From: Kribbella jejuensis
Lineage (GTDB): Bacteria > Actinomycetota > Actinomycetes > Propionibacteriales > Kribbellaceae
NCBI RefSeq assembly: GCF_006715085.1
Contig: NZ_VFMM01000001.1
Location: 558,001-622,000, forward strand
Direction of reading: 5' to 3'
DNA: 64,000 nt
Part shown: in pieces, positions 8,107 to 17,362 of the stretch
How the letters are laid out: every line of letters begins with the position of its first letter
Numbering within the stretch: the first letter of the stretch is position 1
Position numbers and translations under genes: made by a program
The notes under the pieces: model-generated
The model's database searches: none
Told to the model about the DNA's origin: nothing
Seen by the model: the letters and a program-made list of their open reading frames with translations, nothing else

Positions 8107-10473
8107 GTGCGCAAGCTACCCGCCGGGCTGTTCAGCCTGGCTCTGGCGGCCACGACCGGGCTCGGCGTCGCCGCCGCCTCGGCCGGCACTGCCGCCACAC
8201 CGCCCAAGGCGCCGATCGCCAGTGAAGCCGCCCCGGCGCCGGACGAACTGTCCAGCCCGCTCGAGGACAAGCGGCGCGAACTGCGGCAGGAGGCGCTGAC
8301 CAAGGTCATCAACGGCCAGGCCACCCCGGAGCAGCGCAACGGCAGTACGGTCGTCAACCTCGGCGCCAAGGCCGCCGGTGCCAAGGGCACCAAGAACGCC
8401 AAGGGCAAGGTCGACCAGTACGTCGAGCTGTCCCGGGAGAAGACCGACCGGATCTTCGTCGTCCTCGCGGAGTTCGGCAACGAGCGGCACCCGAACTACC
8501 CGGACAAGGACACCTCGCCGAACTTCCCGGGCCCGGCGCGCTTCGACGGCCCGCTGCACAACGAGATCCCGGCCCCGGACCGCTCGGTCGACAACTCGAC
8601 CGTCTGGCAGGCCGACTACAGCCGGCAGCACTTCCAGGACATGTACTTCGGCACCGGCAACTCGCTGAAGAGCTACTACGAGAAGCAGTCCTCCGGCCGG
8701 TACTCCGTCTCCGGTGAGGTCACCGACTGGGTCAAGGTCAAGTACAACGAGGCCCGCTACGGCCGGTCGAACGGGTACCCGTGCACCGGCAACGTCTGCA
8801 ACAACACCTGGAACCTGATCCAGGACGCGGTCAACCAGTGGGTCGCCGACCAGGAGGCCAAGGGCCGGACGAAGGCCGAGATCACCGCGGACCTGAAGTC
8901 GTTCGACCAGTGGGACCGCTACGACTACGACGGTGACGGCAACTTCAACGAGCCGGACGGCTACATCGACCACTTCCAGATCGTGCACGCCGGTGGCGAC
9001 CAGGCCGACGGCGACCCGTGGCAGGGCGAGGACGCGATCTGGTCGCACCGCTGGTACGCCGGTTTCCCGGGCGGCCCGGCGACCAACCCGAACGGTGGCG
9101 CGCAGATCGGCGACACCGGCATGTACGTCGGTGACTACACGATCCAGCCGGAGAACGGCGGGATCAGCGTGTTCGCGCACGAGTACGGCCACGACCTCGG
9201 TCTGCCGGACGAGTACGACACGTCGGGCGCGGCCGTCGAGAACGGCGTGAACTGGTGGACGATCATGTCCCAGAGCCGCGTCAGCAAGCCGACCGACGGC
9301 GGCATCGGCGAGCAGGCGGCCGACTTCAACGCGTGGGACAAGCTGCAGCTCGGCTGGCTGGACTACGAGATCGTGAACGCCGGCCAGAACCGCACCGTCG
9401 AGCTCGGCCCGCACGAGTACAACTCGAAGAAGGCCCAGGGCCTGGTGGTGACGCTGCCGAAGAAGCAGGTGCAGCATCAGCTCGTCCAGCCGACCACCGG
9501 GACCAAGGACTGGTGGAGCGGTCAGGGCAACAACTTCACGCACACGATGAGCCGCCAGGTGACGCTGCCGGCCGGTCAGCCCGCGAGCCTCACGTTCCAG
9601 GCGAACTGGGACATCGAGGACTGCGGTACGACGGCCTGCGACTACGCCTACGTCGACGTGAACGACGGCACCGGCTTCAAGACGGTCCCCGGCAACATCA
9701 CGACAGGCGCCGAAGGCAACGGAATCGACGGCAAGAGCAACGGGTGGAAGCCTGCCACCTTCGACCTCTCGGCGTACGCCGGTAAGACGATCACGCTGCA
9801 GTTCCGGTACGCCACCGACCCGGCGGCCGGCGGGATCGGCTTCTTCGCCGACGACATCAAGGTGACGTCCGGTACCACCACGGTGGTCGACTCCGGTGCG
9901 GAGACCTCGCCGGAGGGCTGGACGCTGAACGGGTTCAGCTCGGTCGGTTCGTCGTACACGAGTCTGCACGACAACTACTACCTGGCCTCGAACATCAACT
10001 ACGTCGACTACGACAAGCACCTGCAGACCGGGCCGTACAACTTCGGCTGGGCGAGCACGCTGTCCGACAAGGTCGAGCACTTCCCGTACCAGGACGGCCT
10101 GCTGATCTGGTACTGGGACACCTCGCAGGGCGACAACAACACCAATGTCCACCCGGGCGAGGGCCTGATCCTGCCGATCGACGCGCACCCGACCCCGATC
10201 AACCGGATGGACGGCCTGCTCTGGCGTCCGCGGGTGGCGGCGTACGACGCCACGTTCGGTCTGGAGAAGGCGGACTCGTTCACCCTGCACGTCAACGGCC
10301 AGGCGAGCTACATCCGCGGCCAGAACGCCGTACCGACCTTCAACGACAGCAAGTCGTACTGGTCCGCCGACCAGCCGACGAGCAGCGTCAAGGTCCCGAA
10401 CAACGGAGTGAACATCAAGGTGCTGGCCAAGAACGGCACCTCGATGACGGTCCAGGTCAGCAAGCGCAAGTAA
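8107..10473 (+). CDS. Secreted M6 metalloprotease (immune inhibitor A-like)
   Basis: 788 residues from GTG at 8107, preceded by GGAGGGG. The signal peptide starts MRKLPAGLF and runs to about residue 30. A propeptide-like region rich in Ala, Lys and Glu follows. The catalytic domain has the zinc motif HEYGH at about 358-362 within AHEYGHDLGLPDEYD, typical of peptidase family M6. The Asp-rich segment DYDGDGNFNEPDGYID is a probable calcium-binding site. The C-terminal third resembles the beta-rich domains of immune inhibitor A proteases. It should act outside the cell on proteins. It is divergent from the two-component genes and ends at a strong terminator. Confidence 0.92.
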   Translation: MRKLPAGLFSLALAATTGLGVAAASAGTAATPPKAPIASEAAPAPDELSSPLEDKRRELRQEALTKVINGQATPEQRNGSTVVNLGAKAAGAKGTKNAKGKVDQYVELSREKTDRIFVVLAEFGNERHPNYPDKDTSPNFPGPARFDGPLHNEIPAPDRSVDNSTVWQADYSRQHFQDMYFGTGNSLKSYYEKQSSGRYSVSGEVTDWVKVKYNEARYGRSNGYPCTGNVCNNTWNLIQDAVNQWVADQEAKGRTKAEITADLKSFDQWDRYDYDGDGNFNEPDGYIDHFQIVHAGGDQADGDPWQGEDAIWSHRWYAGFPGGPATNPNGGAQIGDTGMYVGDYTIQPENGGISVFAHEYGHDLGLPDEYDTSGAAVENGVNWWTIMSQSRVSKPTDGGIGEQAADFNAWDKLQLGWLDYEIVNAGQNRTVELGPHEYNSKKAQGLVVTLPKKQVQHQLVQPTTGTKDWWSGQGNNFTHTMSRQVTLPAGQPASLTFQANWDIEDCGTTACDYAYVDVNDGTGFKTVPGNITTGAEGNGIDGKSNGWKPATFDLSAYAGKTITLQFRYATDPAAGGIGFFADDIKVTSGTTTVVDSGAETSPEGWTLNGFSSVGSSYTSLHDNYYLASNINYVDYDKHLQTGPYNFGWASTLSDKVEHFPYQDGLLIWYWDTSQGDNNTNVHPGEGLILPIDAHPTPINRMDGLLWRPRVAAYDATFGLEKADSFTLHVNGQASYIRGQNAVPTFNDSKSYWSADQPTSSVKVPNNGVNIKVLAKNGTSMTVQVSKRK

Positions 10474-10481
10474 CCGGCACG

Positions 10482-10519
10482 AAAACTGCCCCCGGAGAAA
10501 GTTCTCCGGGGGCAGTTTT
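10482..10519. terminator. Strong bidirectional rho-independent terminator
   Basis: The 18-base arms at 10482-10499 and 10502-10519 are perfect reverse complements (left arm begins AAAACTGCCCCCGG). A-run and T-run at the ends make it work in both directions. It lies between the convergent protease gene, 8 bp past its stop, and hflX. Confidence 0.95.
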
Positions 10520-10527
10520 TGTCTGCG

Positions 10528-12015
10528 TCAGACGGTTGCGTACGGCGTCAGGTCGCCGGCCAGCGCGGGATGCACCCGGCCGGTGATGTGCGTGCCGTCG
10601 GCGGTGTGTTCGAGCTGCTCGACCGATCCCTCGGAGTGCATCCGGGAGACCAGGTCACCGCGCTCGTACGGCAGCAGGACCTCGACCATGACGTGCGGCT
10701 GCGGCAGCGCGCCCTCGATCAGTTCGCGGAGCTTGTCGATACCTTCGCCGGTGCGGGCCGAGACGACGATCGCGTTCGGCTCGCGGTGCAGGATCGGGGC
10801 CAGCGCCAACGGATCGGCGGCGTCGGCCTTGTTGATCACGACGATCTCCGGTACGTCGGTCGCCTCGATCTCGGCCAGCACCTCGCGGACGGCCTGGATC
10901 TGCGCGATCGGGTCCGGGTGCGAACCGTCGACCACGTGCAGCAGCAGGTCCGCGTCGGTGACCTCCTCCAGCGTCGAGCGGAACGCCTCGACGATGTCGT
11001 GCGGCAGGTGCCGGACGAACCCGACCGTGTCGGTCAGCGTGAACACACGGCCGTCGGAGGTCGTCGTCCGGCGGGTCGTCGGGTCCAGGGTCGCGAACAG
11101 CGCGTCCTCGACCAGTACGCCCGCGCCGGTGATCTGGTTCAGCAGCGAGGACTTGCCCGCGTTCGTGTAGCCGGCGATCGCGACCGAGGGAACCAGGTTC
11201 CGGCGGCGCTCCTGGCGCATCGTCGAGCGGGTGCTCTTCATGTCCTTGAGCTGCCGTCGGAGCTTGGCGATCTTGGTGTTGATCCGGCGCCGGTCGGTCT
11301 CGATCTTGGTCTCACCGGGACCACGGCCACCGATACCGCCACCGGCTGCGCCGACCCGGCCACCGGCCTGGCGGGACAGGTTTCCACCCCAACCACGCAG
11401 GCGCTGCTTCATGTACTGCAGCTGCGCCAGCTCGACCTGGGCCTTGCCTTCCTTGCTCTTCGCGTGCTGGGCGAAGATGTCAAGGATCAGCGCGGTCCGG
11501 TCCACGACCTTGACCTTGAGCTTGTCCTCCAGGTTGCGCAGCTGCGCCGGGGCCAGCTCGCCGTCCGCGATCACCGTGTCGGCGCCGAGCGACGCGACCA
11601 GGTTGCGCAGGTCGGCCACCTTGCCGGAACCGATGAAGGTCGCCGGGTCGGGCTTCTTGCGCCGCTGGATCACGCCGTCGAGCACCTCCGAGCCGGCGGT
11701 CTCGGCGAGCAGCTTGAGCTCGGTCAGCGAGTTCTCCGCGTCCTCGGCGCTGCCCTCGGTCCAGACACCGACCAGCAGCACGCGCTCGAGCAGGAGTTTG
11801 CGGTACTCGACCTCGCTGATGTCGGTCAGCTCGGTCGACATACCGACGACGCGGCGCAGCGCCTGGCGCTCCTCGAGGTCGAGGCCCTCGGTGCTCAGCT
11901 CGTAGTCGTAGTCGTAGTCGTCGTGACCCGTCGACGAAGCGCCGGAGTCATCGCCCTCAAGGAGGTCGGTTTCGACGTCGGAGGTCTCGTCAAATGCTTG
12001 TGAATGGGTCGTCAT
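10528..12015 (-). CDS. hflX: Ribosome-associated GTPase HflX
   Basis: 495 residues from ATG 12015, which has GGAAGG just upstream; the open frame to 12072 adds a non-family N-terminus. An acidic Asp/Tyr-rich stretch covers about 10-45. The HflX N-domain (GVWTEGSAEDAENSL, then FIGSGKV) and a glycine-rich linker GGRGPGETKIETDRRR precede the G domain: G1 GYTNAGKSS at 282-290, G3 DTVGFVRHLP and G4 NKAD. HflX splits stalled or hibernating ribosomes and binds the 50S subunit. It lies downstream of dapF on the same strand with a 72-bp gap, an order common in actinobacteria. Confidence 0.95.
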   Translation of the reverse strand: MTTHSQAFDETSDVETDLLEGDDSGASSTGHDDYDYDYELSTEGLDLEERQALRRVVGMSTELTDISEVEYRKLLLERVLLVGVWTEGSAEDAENSLTELKLLAETAGSEVLDGVIQRRKKPDPATFIGSGKVADLRNLVASLGADTVIADGELAPAQLRNLEDKLKVKVVDRTALILDIFAQHAKSKEGKAQVELAQLQYMKQRLRGWGGNLSRQAGGRVGAAGGGIGGRGPGETKIETDRRRINTKIAKLRRQLKDMKSTRSTMRQERRRNLVPSVAIAGYTNAGKSSLLNQITGAGVLVEDALFATLDPTTRRTTTSDGRVFTLTDTVGFVRHLPHDIVEAFRSTLEEVTDADLLLHVVDGSHPDPIAQIQAVREVLAEIEATDVPEIVVINKADAADPLALAPILHREPNAIVVSARTGEGIDKLRELIEGALPQPHVMVEVLLPYERGDLVSRMHSEGSVEQLEHTADGTHITGRVHPALAGDLTPYATV

Positions 12016-12087
12016 ATACCTTCCATGGTGGCACGGGTCACCAAGTACAAGCGACCCGTTTACCAGAGTCAACGCCCCACGCAGAAC

Positions 12088-12933
12088 TCAGATTCCCGTC
12101 AGCCAGGCGCGATCGAAGTCCCCGCGTGCGTGCAGCACGGCCGGCCCGGTCAGCTCCAGGTGGTTGTCGGCACGCCACGTCACGCTCACCTCACCCCCTG
12201 GTACGCCGACGCGGTACGTGACCGGGAGCTCGTCGCCCGCCTGGCGCGCCGCGGCTACCGTCACGGCACAGGTACCCGTACCGCAGGAGCGGGTCTCCCC
12301 CGCGCCACGCTCGTGCACCCGCATCTGCACGTCGTGCGCGTCCCGCCGTACGACGAACTCGACGTTCACGCCCTGCGGGAACGCCGCCGCGGGCGTCCAG
12401 GTGGGCTGGTCGCACAGGTTGCCCGGCTCGTCCAGGTCGTCGACGAACGCGACAGCGTGCGGGTTGCCCATGTCGACGTGCAGTGCGGGCCACTGGTGAC
12501 CGTTGGCCTCGACCACGATTCCGGCCGCGTCCGGGAGCTTCGGGGCGCCCATGTCGACGGTGAGCGTGCCGTCGTCGTTCTGGACGACCTCCTTGACGCC
12601 GGCGCGGGTGCCGACCCGGACCGGTTTGCCGTCGATCAGGCCTGCCTCGGCGAGGTACTTCACGAACACGCGGACGCCGTTCCCGCACATCTCCGCGATC
12701 GAACCGTCCGCGTTCCGGTAGTCCATGAACCAGTCGCCGCCGTCCTCGACGTACGACTGCTTGTCGCCCTGGAGCACCCGCAGTACGCCGTCCGCGCCCA
12801 GCCCGGCGTGGCGGTCGCAGAGGAACCGCACGACGGCCGCGTCCAGCTCACCGTGCACCGAACCGTCCGGGTCGGGCAGGATCACGAAGTCGTTCTCCGT
12901 GCCATGCCCCTTCAACCAGGGAAACGTACTCAT
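12088..12933 (-). CDS. dapF: Diaminopimelate epimerase
   Basis: 281 residues from ATG 12933 (MSTFPWLKGHGTENDF), matching the family start; the upstream open frame is not used. The two catalytic cysteines are Cys83 in EMCGNGVR and Cys217 in SCGTGTC, and GTENDF near 11-16 is the substrate-binding signature. The enzyme converts LL- to meso-diaminopimelate in lysine and peptidoglycan synthesis. Its start is 24 bp from the divergent small gene at 12958. Confidence 0.96.
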   Translation of the reverse strand: MSTFPWLKGHGTENDFVILPDPDGSVHGELDAAVVRFLCDRHAGLGADGVLRVLQGDKQSYVEDGGDWFMDYRNADGSIAEMCGNGVRVFVKYLAEAGLIDGKPVRVGTRAGVKEVVQNDDGTLTVDMGAPKLPDAAGIVVEANGHQWPALHVDMGNPHAVAFVDDLDEPGNLCDQPTWTPAAAFPQGVNVEFVVRRDAHDVQMRVHERGAGETRSCGTGTCAVTVAAARQAGDELPVTYRVGVPGGEVSVTWRADNHLELTGPAVLHARGDFDRAWLTGI

Positions 12934-12957
12934 GCGCACAGCGTACGGTGTTCGGTT

Positions 12958-13218
12958 GTGGAGCTGATCGCATACTTCTGGGAGCAGGAGGACGCCCTCG
13001 CGGTCGCCGAGCGGCTCGGTGGGGTCGTACGGCGCGGGCGGTTTCACGGGGAGGACGACGACGAGGACCACCCGTGGGCCGTCGTGGTGGACGATTCGGA
13101 TCGGCCGGCGCTCGACGCGCTGCTCGAGGAGTACGACGGGTGGCTGGAGACCGATACCGGCGAGGCACCGGTGGAGCCGGCTCCGTTGCCGACTGAGCCC
13201 AAGCGCTTCAAGCGATGA
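12958..13218 (+). CDS. Small acidic conserved-type protein, function unknown
   Basis: 86 residues from GTG 12958 (MELIAYFWEQEDALAVAERL). I do not recognise the family. It has an N-terminal helix, then a strand-like RGRFHGEDDDEDHPWAVVV and a helix ALDALLEEYDGWLE, which suggests a small alpha/beta fold. The charge is strongly acidic until the basic tail PKRFKR. It is divergent from dapF by 24 bp and overlaps the stop of the convergent amidohydrolase by 11 bp. Good codon usage and the close spacing argue it is real. Confidence 0.65.
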   Translation: MELIAYFWEQEDALAVAERLGGVVRRGRFHGEDDDEDHPWAVVVDDSDRPALDALLEEYDGWLETDTGEAPVEPAPLPTEPKRFKR

Positions 13219-14884
13219 CGCGGCCGGCGCGGCGGCCGGTGGGTACGCCGGCGGTGAGGGCGGGTTCGCCGGCTACCAGGACGTGGTGGACGCCGATGGA
13301 GAGTTGCCATGGGTCGTCGTACGTGGACTTGTCGGCGATGTGGTGTGGGTCGAGGACGACGAGGTCCGCGATCGCGCCGGGTTTGATCACGCCGCGATCG
13401 GACCAGCCGAGGCGGGACGCCGGGAGCGACGTCATCCGGCGGATCGCCTCGGCGAGGGTGAAGATGCCGCGGTCGCGCGCGTAGTGGCCGAGTACTCGCG
13501 GGAAGGTGCCGAAGTTACGTGGATGCGGGTGCCCGGGACCGGTCGCATCCATGATCCAGCCGTCACTGGCGATCGCCGTTCGCGGATGCTCGAGCACTGT
13601 CGTCACGTCCTCCTCGCGCATGGCGTGGTTCACCACGCTGACCGCGGCTTCGTGCGACTCGAGGATGCGCAGCACGATCTCCGCAGCATCCACCCCGTCT
13701 CGCTGAGCGATCTCGGCCAGGCTGAGGCCCCGGCAGTCTTCGTACCGCCCGGGCGGGAGTGAGGCGATCACCACGGTCTCCGGCGAAAGCAGTACGTCGG
13801 CCCGCAGTGCGTCGGCAATCCGCCGCCGCTCCGCGGGGTCGGCAAGACGATCGAGCAACCCCGAGCGGGTGGGCCTAACGGCCGGTGCTGCGCCTTCGCG
13901 GCCGGGTTGGTCACCTGCAGGCGCCGAGCGCTCAGCGTCGGGCCGCCCAGCGGCCGGTGCCCCGCGGTGGGCGTCGGATTGGCCCTCCACGACCGTCGGC
14001 CAGTCGGCTAGCGCCCAGGTCGGGAGGCGGGTGGTCAAGGTGGTGCTGGTGGCGGTGTAGGGGTAAGCGTCCCAGCCGAGGTCCAGGTCGGTGACTGCGT
14101 CCAGGCGTTCCAGAGCTGCAGTGACGAGCCCGTGGTTGGACTTGCCGACGGCTTTCAGGTGGGAGATTTCCAGGCGGGCGCCGCCGGGCCGGGCCGCCGC
14201 GATCGCCTCGTCGAGCGCGTCCAGCAAGCCGGCGCCTTCGTTGCGGATGTGGGTCGAGTACAGCAGGCCGCACTCGGCGGCGGTGGCGACCAACGCCGCA
14301 ACCTCGTCCGGAGACGCGTAGGCACCGGGCGCGTAGATCAAACCGGTGGAGAAACCGACCGCACCCTGGTCGGCGGCCGACCGCAGCAGGTCCTGCATCA
14401 ACCGCAACTCGTCGGCCGACGGCGCCCGTCGAGCACTGCCCATCGCGGCGATCCTCAGCGTGCAATGACCGACCTGCAGCGCCAGGTTCACGGCCGGTTC
14501 CACCGTGGCAGCGAATCCGGCCGCATCGGTCCACGACCACTCGTGCTGCGCACCGAGGAACGCCGTACCGGCTTTCAGTGCCTCCAGATCGGTGACCGGG
14601 AACGGCGACCACCCGCAGTTCCCGGCGACCAGCGTGGTGACGCCCTGTGCGAGCTGCGATTCGGCGGCCGGGCTCGAGCCGAGACTGAAATCCGCGTGGG
14701 AGTGCAGGTCGATGAATCCCGGTGCCACAATGTTGCCCGTAGCATCGATTACCTCGGCACCGGACACCGGCTCGGTGGACGGCAGCACGGCGCTGATCCG
14801 GCCACGTTCGACCAGTACCGTCCCGGGCCGCGGCGCGCTCCCGGTCCCGTCGACGACGAGGCCGCCGGTCACTGCGCGCAGCAT
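13208..14884 (-). CDS. N-acyl-D-amino-acid deacylase (D-aminoacylase family)
   Basis: 558 residues of the amidohydrolase superfamily. DLHSHAD near 60-66 gives the HxH metal pair, LVAGNCG near 90-96 carries the Cys typical of D-aminoacylases, then STHIRNEG, EISHLK and IASDGWIMD supply the remaining His, Lys and Asp positions. The family hydrolyses N-acyl-D-amino acids to D-amino acids. It follows the racemase gene by 4 bp as the last gene of a four-gene operon. An insertion of about 40 Ala/Gly/Pro/Arg-rich residues (near 300-340) interrupts an otherwise normal sequence and looks like an expanded surface loop. Confidence 0.88.
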   Translation of the reverse strand: MLRAVTGGLVVDGTGSAPRPGTVLVERGRISAVLPSTEPVSGAEVIDATGNIVAPGFIDLHSHADFSLGSSPAAESQLAQGVTTLVAGNCGWSPFPVTDLEALKAGTAFLGAQHEWSWTDAAGFAATVEPAVNLALQVGHCTLRIAAMGSARRAPSADELRLMQDLLRSAADQGAVGFSTGLIYAPGAYASPDEVAALVATAAECGLLYSTHIRNEGAGLLDALDEAIAAARPGGARLEISHLKAVGKSNHGLVTAALERLDAVTDLDLGWDAYPYTATSTTLTTRLPTWALADWPTVVEGQSDAHRGAPAAGRPDAERSAPAGDQPGREGAAPAVRPTRSGLLDRLADPAERRRIADALRADVLLSPETVVIASLPPGRYEDCRGLSLAEIAQRDGVDAAEIVLRILESHEAAVSVVNHAMREEDVTTVLEHPRTAIASDGWIMDATGPGHPHPRNFGTFPRVLGHYARDRGIFTLAEAIRRMTSLPASRLGWSDRGVIKPGAIADLVVLDPHHIADKSTYDDPWQLSIGVHHVLVAGEPALTAGVPTGRRAGRVIA

Positions 14885-14888
14885 CGAG

Positions 14889-16019
14889 TCACTCCTGTCC
14901 TGGGCCGAGCGCGAATTCCTCGACCGTGTTGGCGGCGATGAACTCCCGGTCGATCGGATGCCCGAGCCCGTTCCCCTCCGGTACCTGGACGACCCCGCCG
15001 ACGGCGGTCACGGCGGGCTGGACGATGTCCCGGGCGTAGTACTTCTCCGAGGCGGACACGTCCGATGGGAGGGTGAAGCCGGGGAGACTGGAGAGGGCGA
15101 CGTTCGCGAGCCGGCCGATCCCGAACTCGTGCATGCCCCCGCACCAGACGGCGACCCCGGCGTCCTGCGCCCGATCATGCGCCGCCACGGCCGCGGTCAG
15201 GCCACCCATCCGCGACACCTTGATGTTGAGGATCTGCAGCGCTTCTAGCTTCAGCGCTGTCTCCAGGTCGGCGACCGTCTCGATGCTCTCGTCGAGGCAG
15301 ACGGGGGTGTGGATCCGGTGCTGCAGTTCGGCATGGGTGAGCAGGTCGCGCGGGGTGAACGGTTGCTCGATCATCGTCAACCCGAAGTCGTCCAGCTTCA
15401 CCAACCGGTCCAGCTCGTCAGCGGTATAGATGCCGTTGGCATCCACGTGCAGATCCAGCTCCGGGTACGCCGACCGCACCGCCCGCACCGGTTCTACATC
15501 CCAGTCCGGGGCGATCTTGAGCTTGACTCTCGGGTAGCCGGCGTCGACCTGCTGCTGCACCTGGACGAGCAGGTCGTCGATCGTCGGCTCGATCCCCAGC
15601 GAAACACCCGCGACGACCTCGGTGCGCTTTCCGCCCAGGACTGTTGCTAGGGGCAATTGCCGGACCTCGGCCCAGAGCGTCCAGGCGGCGGTGTCCGCGC
15701 CGGCCTTGGCGAAGTTGTTGCCGCGGACCTTGGACCATCCGGCGGCCAACTCGGCGGGATGGGTCCAACGCCGGCCGATCACCGCGGGTAGTAGGTAGCG
15801 GGAGGCTATGTGCCAGCAGGTCTCGACGGTTTCGGGGGCGTAGTACGGGTCGGAGGAGGACGCGATCTCGCCCCAGCCGATCGCGCCGGACTCGTCCTGC
15901 AGTTCCACCAGGATGTGGTCGAGGTAGGCCTTGCGGTGGGAGCTGGTCTGGAAGGCGTGCACCAGCGGCATCCGCACCCGATACAGCCGGGCCGCGATCA
16001 CCTTCAGTTCAGTTGACAT
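14889..16019 (-). CDS. N-acylamino-acid racemase / o-succinylbenzoate synthase family (enolase superfamily)
   Basis: 376 residues. Catalytic features of the OSBS/NSAR group are all present: KLK with Lys166 and Lys168, metal ligands Asp193 (HVDANG), Glu218 (MIEQPF) and Asp243 (CLDES), and the second acid/base Lys267 (NIKVSRMGG). GGMHEFGIGRLAN follows, as in this family. The sequence alone does not separate menaquinone OSBS from N-succinylamino-acid racemase. The neighbours (GNAT, D-aminoacylase, M20 peptidase, no men genes) favour racemisation of N-acylamino acids. It overlaps the SIS gene by 11 bp. Confidence 0.88.
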   Translation of the reverse strand: MSTELKVIAARLYRVRMPLVHAFQTSSHRKAYLDHILVELQDESGAIGWGEIASSSDPYYAPETVETCWHIASRYLLPAVIGRRWTHPAELAAGWSKVRGNNFAKAGADTAAWTLWAEVRQLPLATVLGGKRTEVVAGVSLGIEPTIDDLLVQVQQQVDAGYPRVKLKIAPDWDVEPVRAVRSAYPELDLHVDANGIYTADELDRLVKLDDFGLTMIEQPFTPRDLLTHAELQHRIHTPVCLDESIETVADLETALKLEALQILNIKVSRMGGLTAAVAAHDRAQDAGVAVWCGGMHEFGIGRLANVALSSLPGFTLPSDVSASEKYYARDIVQPAVTAVGGVVQVPEGNGLGHPIDREFIAANTVEEFALGPGQE

Positions 16020-16644
16020 ACAACCCCAGTTCCGTGTTCAACCGGTCACGCTCCACCAGCCGCCGGCGGGCGCCTTTCGCGCTGGCGGTGGTCAGCGTCG
16101 CGAGGACGTGCAGTACGGACGCGACGACGGTCGGCGAGTCGACGTACGACGCGCTCCCGGTCGCGACGTAGATGCTCTGGTCGGCGATCTTCGCGAGCGG
16201 TGCGTCCTCGAAGTCCGTGATCGCGACGAGTTCCCCGCCGGCCTCGACGAATCGTTGCGCGATGTCGACGGTGTCGCGCCGGTACCGGCGGAAGGAGAAC
16301 GCGACCATCAGATCGTTCGACCGGACGTCGGCCAGCACATCCACACCGCGCACGACCGTGCCGTCGATCAGCGTCACCTGGGACAGCCCGACGCCGAGGT
16401 CGAACGCCAGCAGCGACGCGTACGAGAACGACTTCGCGGAACCGATGATGAAGCGCCGGCGGGCCGCGACGATCCGGGCGGCGGCCTGCGCGATCGACTC
16501 GTCGGTGAGGATCTGGTCGAGCGCCTCGTCGATCGAGGCACGTTCCTGCTCGACGACGCGGCGCTGCAACTGCGTCGACGACCGCCGTTGCAGACGGGCG
16601 TCGTACCGCTCCTGGGGGCTGGTGAGCTCGCGGTTGTCACGCAT
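16009..16644 (-). CDS. SIS-domain protein, MurR/RpiR-like but without the HTH domain
   Basis: 211 residues from ATG 16644, overlapping the GNAT stop by 8 bp; a GTG at 16671 would overlap further. The C-terminal 150 residues match the SIS half of MurR/RpiR regulators (RRRFIIGSAKSFSYA, then LMVAFSFRRYRRDTV, then ELVAITDFEDAPLA). RpiR regulators normally have about 75 residues of helix-turn-helix before this. Here only about 60 charged residues precede the SIS fold, and the DNA upstream codes for the GNAT, so the HTH is not simply out of frame. SIS domains bind phosphosugars or other anionic metabolites. It may sense ligands or have an enzymatic role. Confidence 0.8.
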   Translation of the reverse strand: MRDNRELTSPQERYDARLQRRSSTQLQRRVVEQERASIDEALDQILTDESIAQAAARIVAARRRFIIGSAKSFSYASLLAFDLGVGLSQVTLIDGTVVRGVDVLADVRSNDLMVAFSFRRYRRDTVDIAQRFVEAGGELVAITDFEDAPLAKIADQSIYVATGSASYVDSPTVVASVLHVLATLTTASAKGARRRLVERDRLNTELGLYVN

Positions 16645-17293
16645 CGTCGGCCGGTCCGAAGTAGTAGACACCGGTGCCGTCCGGACGCCCCTTGCACGAG
16701 ACCGCGACCAGCCCCTTGCCGAGCAGCTCCTCGAACGACCGGCGCAGGTCGGTCGTTGGTACGGCCAACTCCGCGACCGGCTCGGGCGGCACCGGGTGCT
16801 CGCGGGTCAGGTCCCACTCGACGATGACGCGATCCGTCCCGGGACCGTACATGTCGGGAGCGAACCAGCGGCCGCGGGCGCCGAGCACGTCGAGGTTGAA
16901 GTGCGCGTTGCGGAGCTGCGCCGGATCGTAGGTCCAGCGCATCCGCGACAGACCGTGGCTGAGGGCAACTTCCTTCTGCGCGTGCTTGAGCATCCGGCCG
17001 AGGCCGTGGCCCTGGTGTGCGGCAGCCACCACGGCGGACTGCGAGTAGTGGTAGAAACCGCGCCGGTCGGTCGCGCAGAACCCGTACGCAAACGCGACCA
17101 GCTGATCGCTCTCGTCGAGGATGCCGACCACCGAGCCGCCGTTGCTGGCGAGCGCCCCGAGCAGCCGCGGATTCAGCCCGTACACCGGGTCGTCGTACCC
17201 GAACACCTCGCGGTAGAGCTCCGACGCCTCGGCGAACCGCGACGTCGTGGTGAGCGAGACCGCACGGAAGCTCACCTCAGGGATACGATTCAT
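16637..17293 (-). CDS. GNAT-family N-acyltransferase (COG3375-like), first gene of the N-acylamino-acid operon
   Basis: 218 residues. The GNAT acyl-CoA site is HQGHGLGRMLK near 101, followed by MRWTYDPAQLRNAHFNLDVLGA, a signature I associate with the COG3375 group of GNAT proteins. A protein of this broad type N-succinylates D-amino acids in the Geobacillus NSAR operon; assigning the same job here is inference. It leads a tight minus-strand operon (GNAT, SIS, racemase, D-aminoacylase) with overlapping or 4-bp junctions. It is divergent from the M20 peptidase by 69 bp. Confidence 0.82.
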   Translation of the reverse strand: MNRIPEVSFRAVSLTTTSRFAEASELYREVFGYDDPVYGLNPRLLGALASNGGSVVGILDESDQLVAFAYGFCATDRRGFYHYSQSAVVAAAHQGHGLGRMLKHAQKEVALSHGLSRMRWTYDPAQLRNAHFNLDVLGARGRWFAPDMYGPGTDRVIVEWDLTREHPVPPEPVAELAVPTTDLRRSFEELLGKGLVAVSCKGRPDGTGVYYFGPADDA

Positions 17294-17362
17294 ATCTTGA
17301 CCATACCCGCAGTCGGACGACTCTGACCAACCGTGGATCGAAGAATGATACGTTGACTATCC
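17294..17362. promoter_or_regulatory. Divergent intergenic region of the N-acylamino-acid cluster
   Basis: These 69 bp must hold the promoters for the GNAT operon (minus) and the M20 gene (plus). On the minus strand TTGGTC and TATGGT are spaced about like -35 and -10 boxes, with the ATG only 6 bases later, which would give a leaderless message. The plus-strand promoter is not evident. No convincing palindromic operator is seen. Confidence 0.3.
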
